Under the pieces are notes generated by a model. The model did not search any database. It was not told the DNA's origin and worked only from the letters and a program-made list of their open reading frames with translations. Source: Halobacterium sp. KA-4 (GTDB lineage Archaea > Halobacteriota > Halobacteria > Halobacteriales > Halobacteriaceae). From it: 64,000 nucleotides of DNA. Location of the stretch: assembly GCF_021028995.1 (NCBI RefSeq), contig NZ_JAJJZG010000010.1:1-64000 (forward strand). The letters run 5' to 3'. Shown piece after piece: positions 60,247 through 64,000 of this stretch. Position 1 is the stretch's first letter; each line of letters opens with the position of its first letter. The position numbers were made by a program, and so were the translations under genes.

Positions 60247-61004
60247 GTACGCGAAGCCTCTACTCGCTTGGGTTGGACGAGCACGACCGGTTGAATAACG
60301 AGCTCGGTGGGGGGATTCCTGGTGGGAGTATCGTCCTCATTGAGGGTGACTATGGCGCTGGGAAGTCGGTGATGAGCCAGCGGATCACGTACGGGCTCTG
60401 TGAGGAGGATCACTCGGTAACGCTGGTTTCCACGGAGTTGTCGGTTCGGGGGTTTATTGATCAGATGCATTCGCTGAGCTACGATATTGAGGATCACCTC
60501 TTGAATGAGAATTTGTTGTTCTTCCACGCGGATGTTGACTCTGGGGGGAGCTCACTCCGTGGTGGCTCCGAGGATGAAGGCGACCGGAGGCAGTTGTTGA
60601 AACGCCTGATGGAAGCCAATAAGATGTGGGAAGCCGATGTTGTCGTTATCGATACGTTCGATGCTATCCTTCGGAACGATCCGAAGTTTGAGGCGCTCAT
60701 CCGGCAAAACGACGAGCGACAGGCGGCTCTCGAAATCATTTCGTTTTTCAGGGACCTCATCTCGAAAGGAAAGGTCATTGTTTTGACTGTGGACCCCAGT
60801 ACGGTAGATGAGGAAGCGATCGGCCCGTTCCGCTCCATCGCTGACGTGTATTTCGAATTACAGATGGCGGAAGTGGGCAACGACGTCCGCCGTTCGATCG
60901 CGGTACGGCGGTTCGCCGGCATGGGCGAACAGGTCGGTGACACGATCGGCTATTCGGTCCGGTCAGGAACCGGCATCGTCATTGAGAGTCGGAGCGTAGC
61001 GTAA
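60243..61004 (+). CDS. flaH: Archaellar motor ATP-binding protein FlaH (ArlH)
   Basis: This 253-residue RecA-like protein has Walker A GDYGAGKS (about 34-41) and a Walker B region in DVVVIDTFDAI (about 131-141). FlaH binds ATP and sits on the FlaI hexamer as a switch; KaiC-like autophosphorylation has been reported for the family. It overlaps flaG by four bases and is followed by flaI after 15 bases. Confidence 0.95.
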   Translation: MSTRSLYSLGLDEHDRLNNELGGGIPGGSIVLIEGDYGAGKSVMSQRITYGLCEEDHSVTLVSTELSVRGFIDQMHSLSYDIEDHLLNENLLFFHADVDSGGSSLRGGSEDEGDRRQLLKRLMEANKMWEADVVVIDTFDAILRNDPKFEALIRQNDERQAALEIISFFRDLISKGKVIVLTVDPSTVDEEAIGPFRSIADVYFELQMAEVGNDVRRSIAVRRFAGMGEQVGDTIGYSVRSGTGIVIESRSVA

Positions 61005-61019
61005 GCAGAACTATCCACT

Positions 61020-62909
61020 ATGGCAGACCACGGGAGTCGACAGATCGGGCAGGAACTTCGGGAGACAGCGAGTCAAAACGCCCATCTGCGTGAATACCTT
61101 CAGCGGTTCAAACAGTTCACGGGAGAGTTCCCGAAATTCATCGATGAACCCGACGACGAGTGGGAGGCGGACAAGCCGAATGTCCTCTATCCTGTCGGCG
61201 GCCCGATTTACTGCCATGTGTACGGTGATCTCGGGAAGGACACGAAGTACTATACCGTTGAGCCGGAGCTCTCCGGCCCCGAATCAGCCGTGTTCAGTCA
61301 GGTCCGGGAGCGCATCCTTGAGAAGTCCGTGAACAAGCCCGCGCCCGAACAGGAGGCCGAATACGACGACCGTATTGAGGAACTCTTGGACGAGACGGTT
61401 CGCATCAACGACGATGAGGACGGTGGTGTGTTCCAGCGAGTGCGGTCGCTCCCGAACAACCTTGGAGCGCTGGTCCGGAACTTCGGTGCGTCGGATGTTG
61501 CCAATCAGATGGTCAGTGATGAGCGCGGCCAAATGTCGATGGACTCCGGGGATCTGTCCGGCAAGCAAGTGAAAGCAGGAGCGCGCCGGGTCGCAACCGC
61601 GCCCAAACAAGCTGCCCGGCAGTTCCGGGCGGCGGTGCCACTCGTCCGAGACGCACTGGGGGAAGCGTTTGGCTTGGGCCGCATCCCCGTGACGCAATCA
61701 ACCTACGAGAATATTCGCTATCAGCTGAACCGCGACATCGTCGGATTCGGCCCGCTGGAACCCGTGATGCGTGATCCATACAACGAGGACATTCACGTGA
61801 TCGGGCCGAGTCACTGCTACGTCGACCACGGCACGTTCGGGATGCTGGAGACCACAGTTGACTTCGGGTCGTCAGAGCAGTTCGACAGCTGGCTGCGGAA
61901 TATGGGTGAACGCATCGGTGACCCGGTGTCGGACGCCGATCCGATTGTGGACTCGACGCTCCCGGACGGGTCCCGTGTGAATATAATTTATAGCGATGAT
62001 GTCTCCCTGAAGGGGCCGTCGTTGACGATTCGTCAAGGTGATGAGGTTCCGCTGTCGGTCGGCCAGATTACGGACTGGGGGACGCTCTCGCCGGAGCTGG
62101 CGGCGTATCTCTGGCTGTGTCTCGAGAACGAGCAGACGGTGTTCGTCGTCGGGGAGACGGCGTCCGGGAAGACTACGACCCTGAACGCCATCATGTCGTT
62201 CATTCCACGGGATTCCAAGATTTATACTGCGGAGGACACTGCCGAGGTGCTGCCGCCCCACGACACGTGGCAGCAACTTCTCACTCGGGAGGGCCAGGGC
62301 GAGAATTCCGCGGACGTGGACATGTTCGATTTGGTCGCGGCCGCATTGCGTTCGCGTCCCGACTACATCATCGTCGGTGAGGTGCGCGGCGAGGAGGGTC
62401 GGATGGCGTTCCAGGCGGCCCAGACCGGCCATCCCGTGATGTTGACGTTCCACGCAAGCGACATCGTGTCGATGATTCAACGCTTCACGGGTGATCCCAT
62501 CAACGTTCCGGAGACGTTCATGGATAACGCTGACGTCGCCCTATTCCAGAATCGCGTCAAGCAGGGTGATGACGTCCTGCGTCGGGTTACGTCGGTCCAG
62601 GAGATTGAGGGGTACTCCAAGGAGATGGGTGGGGTTGTCACCCGGCAGGCGTTCTACTGGGATCCTGTCGAAGACGAGATTGTCTTTCAGGGGCGGAACA
62701 ACTCCTACGTGCTCGAAGAACAGATTGCGACCCTGCTAGGGTATTCTGACACGCGCGAGATCTACGAGGAGTTGGACTTCCGCGCAGACATTATGGAACG
62801 CATCATTCAGGAGGACTTGACGGGGTATCACGAGTTCAACGAGACGATTGAGGCGTTCCAGCGCGACGGGATCGAAGGCTTGCCATTCACCATCTCGCGC
62901 GGGTTCTAG
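61020..62909 (+). CDS. flaI: Archaellar motor ATPase FlaI (ArlI)
   Basis: This 629-residue secretion ATPase has an N-terminal domain of about 210 residues, then the conserved core: Walker A VVGETASGKTTTLN at about 376-389 and a Walker B and Asp-box region in DYIIVGEVRGEEG at about 448-460. FlaI drives both assembly and rotation. It is longer than crenarchaeal FlaI (about 510), with an acidic N-terminal insert, as in other haloarchaea. Confidence 0.95.
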   Translation: MADHGSRQIGQELRETASQNAHLREYLQRFKQFTGEFPKFIDEPDDEWEADKPNVLYPVGGPIYCHVYGDLGKDTKYYTVEPELSGPESAVFSQVRERILEKSVNKPAPEQEAEYDDRIEELLDETVRINDDEDGGVFQRVRSLPNNLGALVRNFGASDVANQMVSDERGQMSMDSGDLSGKQVKAGARRVATAPKQAARQFRAAVPLVRDALGEAFGLGRIPVTQSTYENIRYQLNRDIVGFGPLEPVMRDPYNEDIHVIGPSHCYVDHGTFGMLETTVDFGSSEQFDSWLRNMGERIGDPVSDADPIVDSTLPDGSRVNIIYSDDVSLKGPSLTIRQGDEVPLSVGQITDWGTLSPELAAYLWLCLENEQTVFVVGETASGKTTTLNAIMSFIPRDSKIYTAEDTAEVLPPHDTWQQLLTREGQGENSADVDMFDLVAAALRSRPDYIIVGEVRGEEGRMAFQAAQTGHPVMLTFHASDIVSMIQRFTGDPINVPETFMDNADVALFQNRVKQGDDVLRRVTSVQEIEGYSKEMGGVVTRQAFYWDPVEDEIVFQGRNNSYVLEEQIATLLGYSDTREIYEELDFRADIMERIIQEDLTGYHEFNETIEAFQRDGIEGLPFTISRGF

Positions 62910-62910
62910 T

Positions 62911-64000
62911 ATGGTGGCTGAGGACGTCGACGCCGAGCCAACTGGCACGCTGGAAAACATCGAACTCGGTGACCTCATCGCGTCCGTCGTTGAGTCGTAC
63001 CGGCAGATGCCGATGCCGGCGTACACGTACGCCCTCCTTGTTGTAGTGCCGTCGATCGTGTTCCTGTTCGCGTCTGTCGCTACATTCTTGTTTCTGGACT
63101 TGCCGCTGTTCGTCGCTGTTCCGGTCCCGATGCTTGGTGCGCTCGTGCTTGTCGCCGCAATTCTATACCCGAAGATTAAGCGCGATCAGCGGAAGACGCA
63201 GATGGAAAACCAGTTCCACCTGTTCGTCACGCATATGACGATCCTATCGACGACGAACATCGACCGTGTGGAGGTATTTCGACGCATTGGGAACGAACAT
63301 GAATATGGTCCGCTTGCGGAGGAATCACGGCGTATCGTCCAGTTAATCGACGCGTGGAATCAGAGCCTTGACGACGCCTGTCGGATGCGAGCGAACAAAG
63401 TACCAAGCAATCTTGTCGCAGACTTTCTGGATCGGCTGGCGTACACCATCAACTCTGGGGAGAGTTTGGAGTCGTATCTAACCTCCGAGCAGGACTCAAT
63501 CATCCGGAACTACGTAACGGTCTATCAGGGACAACTGGAAAATCTTCAGGTGATGAAAGATCTCTATCTTTCGATGGTGCTGTCGGTGACGTTTGCGCTC
63601 GTCTTCGCGACTGTCCTGCCTATCCTCTCGGGGACAAATCCAACATTAACGGTGTCCTCCGTTGTCGTGCTTTACACGTTCATCCAAATCGGGTTCGTGT
63701 ACGCCATCTACACGGTATCACCCAGTGATCCACTGTGGTATTTCCCAGAGAACCGGACGACATCCACGGAATGGCGGCTGCGGATCGCCACTACGGTTGG
63801 GATTGGGCTCTCGCTGGTCCTCGTTGCTGGTGAATTAGTTGTCTTTCTCGGTTGGACGAGCATCGCGCCCCGGAGCATCCCACTCCCGCTGTACGCCGCC
63901 ATCCCGACAACGCCGTTGGTCATTCCGGGTCTCGTAGCGCGTGCTGAGGAAGAACGTGTGAAAGACCGCGACGACGCGTTCACAAATTTCATTCGCGCGC
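62911..64000 (+). CDS. flaJ: Archaellar membrane platform protein FlaJ (ArlJ), partial
   Basis: The ATG at 62911 is one base after the flaI stop. The visible 363 residues have two helices (about 41-63 and 70-90), then a cytoplasmic loop (about 90-210, QFHLFVTHMTILSTTNIDR), and further helices at about 220-245, 250-270 and 295-340. It is the T2SF-type platform protein of the motor. The frame runs off the right edge. The length visible is about two thirds of the family's. Confidence 0.93.
   Translation, partial: MVAEDVDAEPTGTLENIELGDLIASVVESYRQMPMPAYTYALLVVVPSIVFLFASVATFLFLDLPLFVAVPVPMLGALVLVAAILYPKIKRDQRKTQMENQFHLFVTHMTILSTTNIDRVEVFRRIGNEHEYGPLAEESRRIVQLIDAWNQSLDDACRMRANKVPSNLVADFLDRLAYTINSGESLESYLTSEQDSIIRNYVTVYQGQLENLQVMKDLYLSMVLSVTFALVFATVLPILSGTNPTLTVSSVVVLYTFIQIGFVYAIYTVSPSDPLWYFPENRTTSTEWRLRIATTVGIGLSLVLVAGELVVFLGWTSIAPRSIPLPLYAAIPTTPLVIPGLVARAEEERVKDRDDAFTNFIRA

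Overview
The window comes from a haloarchaeon, most likely Halobacterium or a close relative. The evidence is a very high GC content with GC-rich third codon positions, strongly acidic proteins, Tat-exported lipoproteins and halocyanins, HalX response regulators, a Bat-type HTH_10 regulator, a CetZ tubulin homologue, and an archaellum cluster with a fused flaCE gene and a CheF homologue. I saw no rRNA, tRNA or CRISPR array. All assignments are from reading the sequence; no database search was run.

Region 1 (1-4.2 kb, minus strand) is a tightly overlapping Mrp-type cation/proton antiporter operon (mnhE-F-G-DUF4040-B-C-D); mnhD runs off the left edge. Region 2 (4.4-12.4 kb) holds housekeeping and metabolic genes: coaBC, a compact FAD oxidoreductase, a SRPBCC protein, a Gfo/Idh/MocA oxidoreductase, a halocyanin, a GNAT acetyltransferase, an MTH865-like protein, an M28 peptidase and an NAD-kinase-like protein. 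Region 3 (12.7-18.8 kb) is a haloarchaeal cytochrome bc complex locus: cytochrome b split into two genes, a Rieske protein, a second halocyanin very like the first, and several small membrane proteins known only from haloarchaea.

Region 4 (18.8-32.2 kb) has a membrane-anchored HTH regulator, endonuclease III, a mevalonate-pathway decarboxylase, an NDH-2-like flavoprotein, a HalX response regulator beside two membrane histidine kinases, and a copD-tusA-fmdE-like operon. A palindrome resembling a DtxR/IdeR metal-repressor box overlaps the apparent copD promoter.

Region 5 (32.2-50.2 kb) is looser, has visibly less GC-biased codon use, and is rich in sensory and envelope genes: an orphan ABC substrate-binding lipoprotein, four signal-transduction regulators, CetZ, two paralogous 7TM histidine kinases, lipoproteins and membrane proteins. 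It also carries decayed IS200/IS605-like ends, one of which supplies the C-terminus of a membrane protein gene. Region 6 (50.2-64 kb) is the motility locus. It has cheY and cheA (no cheB between them), then on the minus strand an archaellin, a HEAT-repeat protein and cheF, and on the plus strand a small CxxC protein followed by flaD, flaCE, flaF, flaG, flaH, flaI and flaJ. flaJ is cut by the right edge.

The likely logic of regions 5-6 is environmental sensing feeding gene control and the archaellar motor. The co-location of CetZ, a cytoskeletal family linked to cell shape and swimming in Haloferax, is suggestive but unproven.
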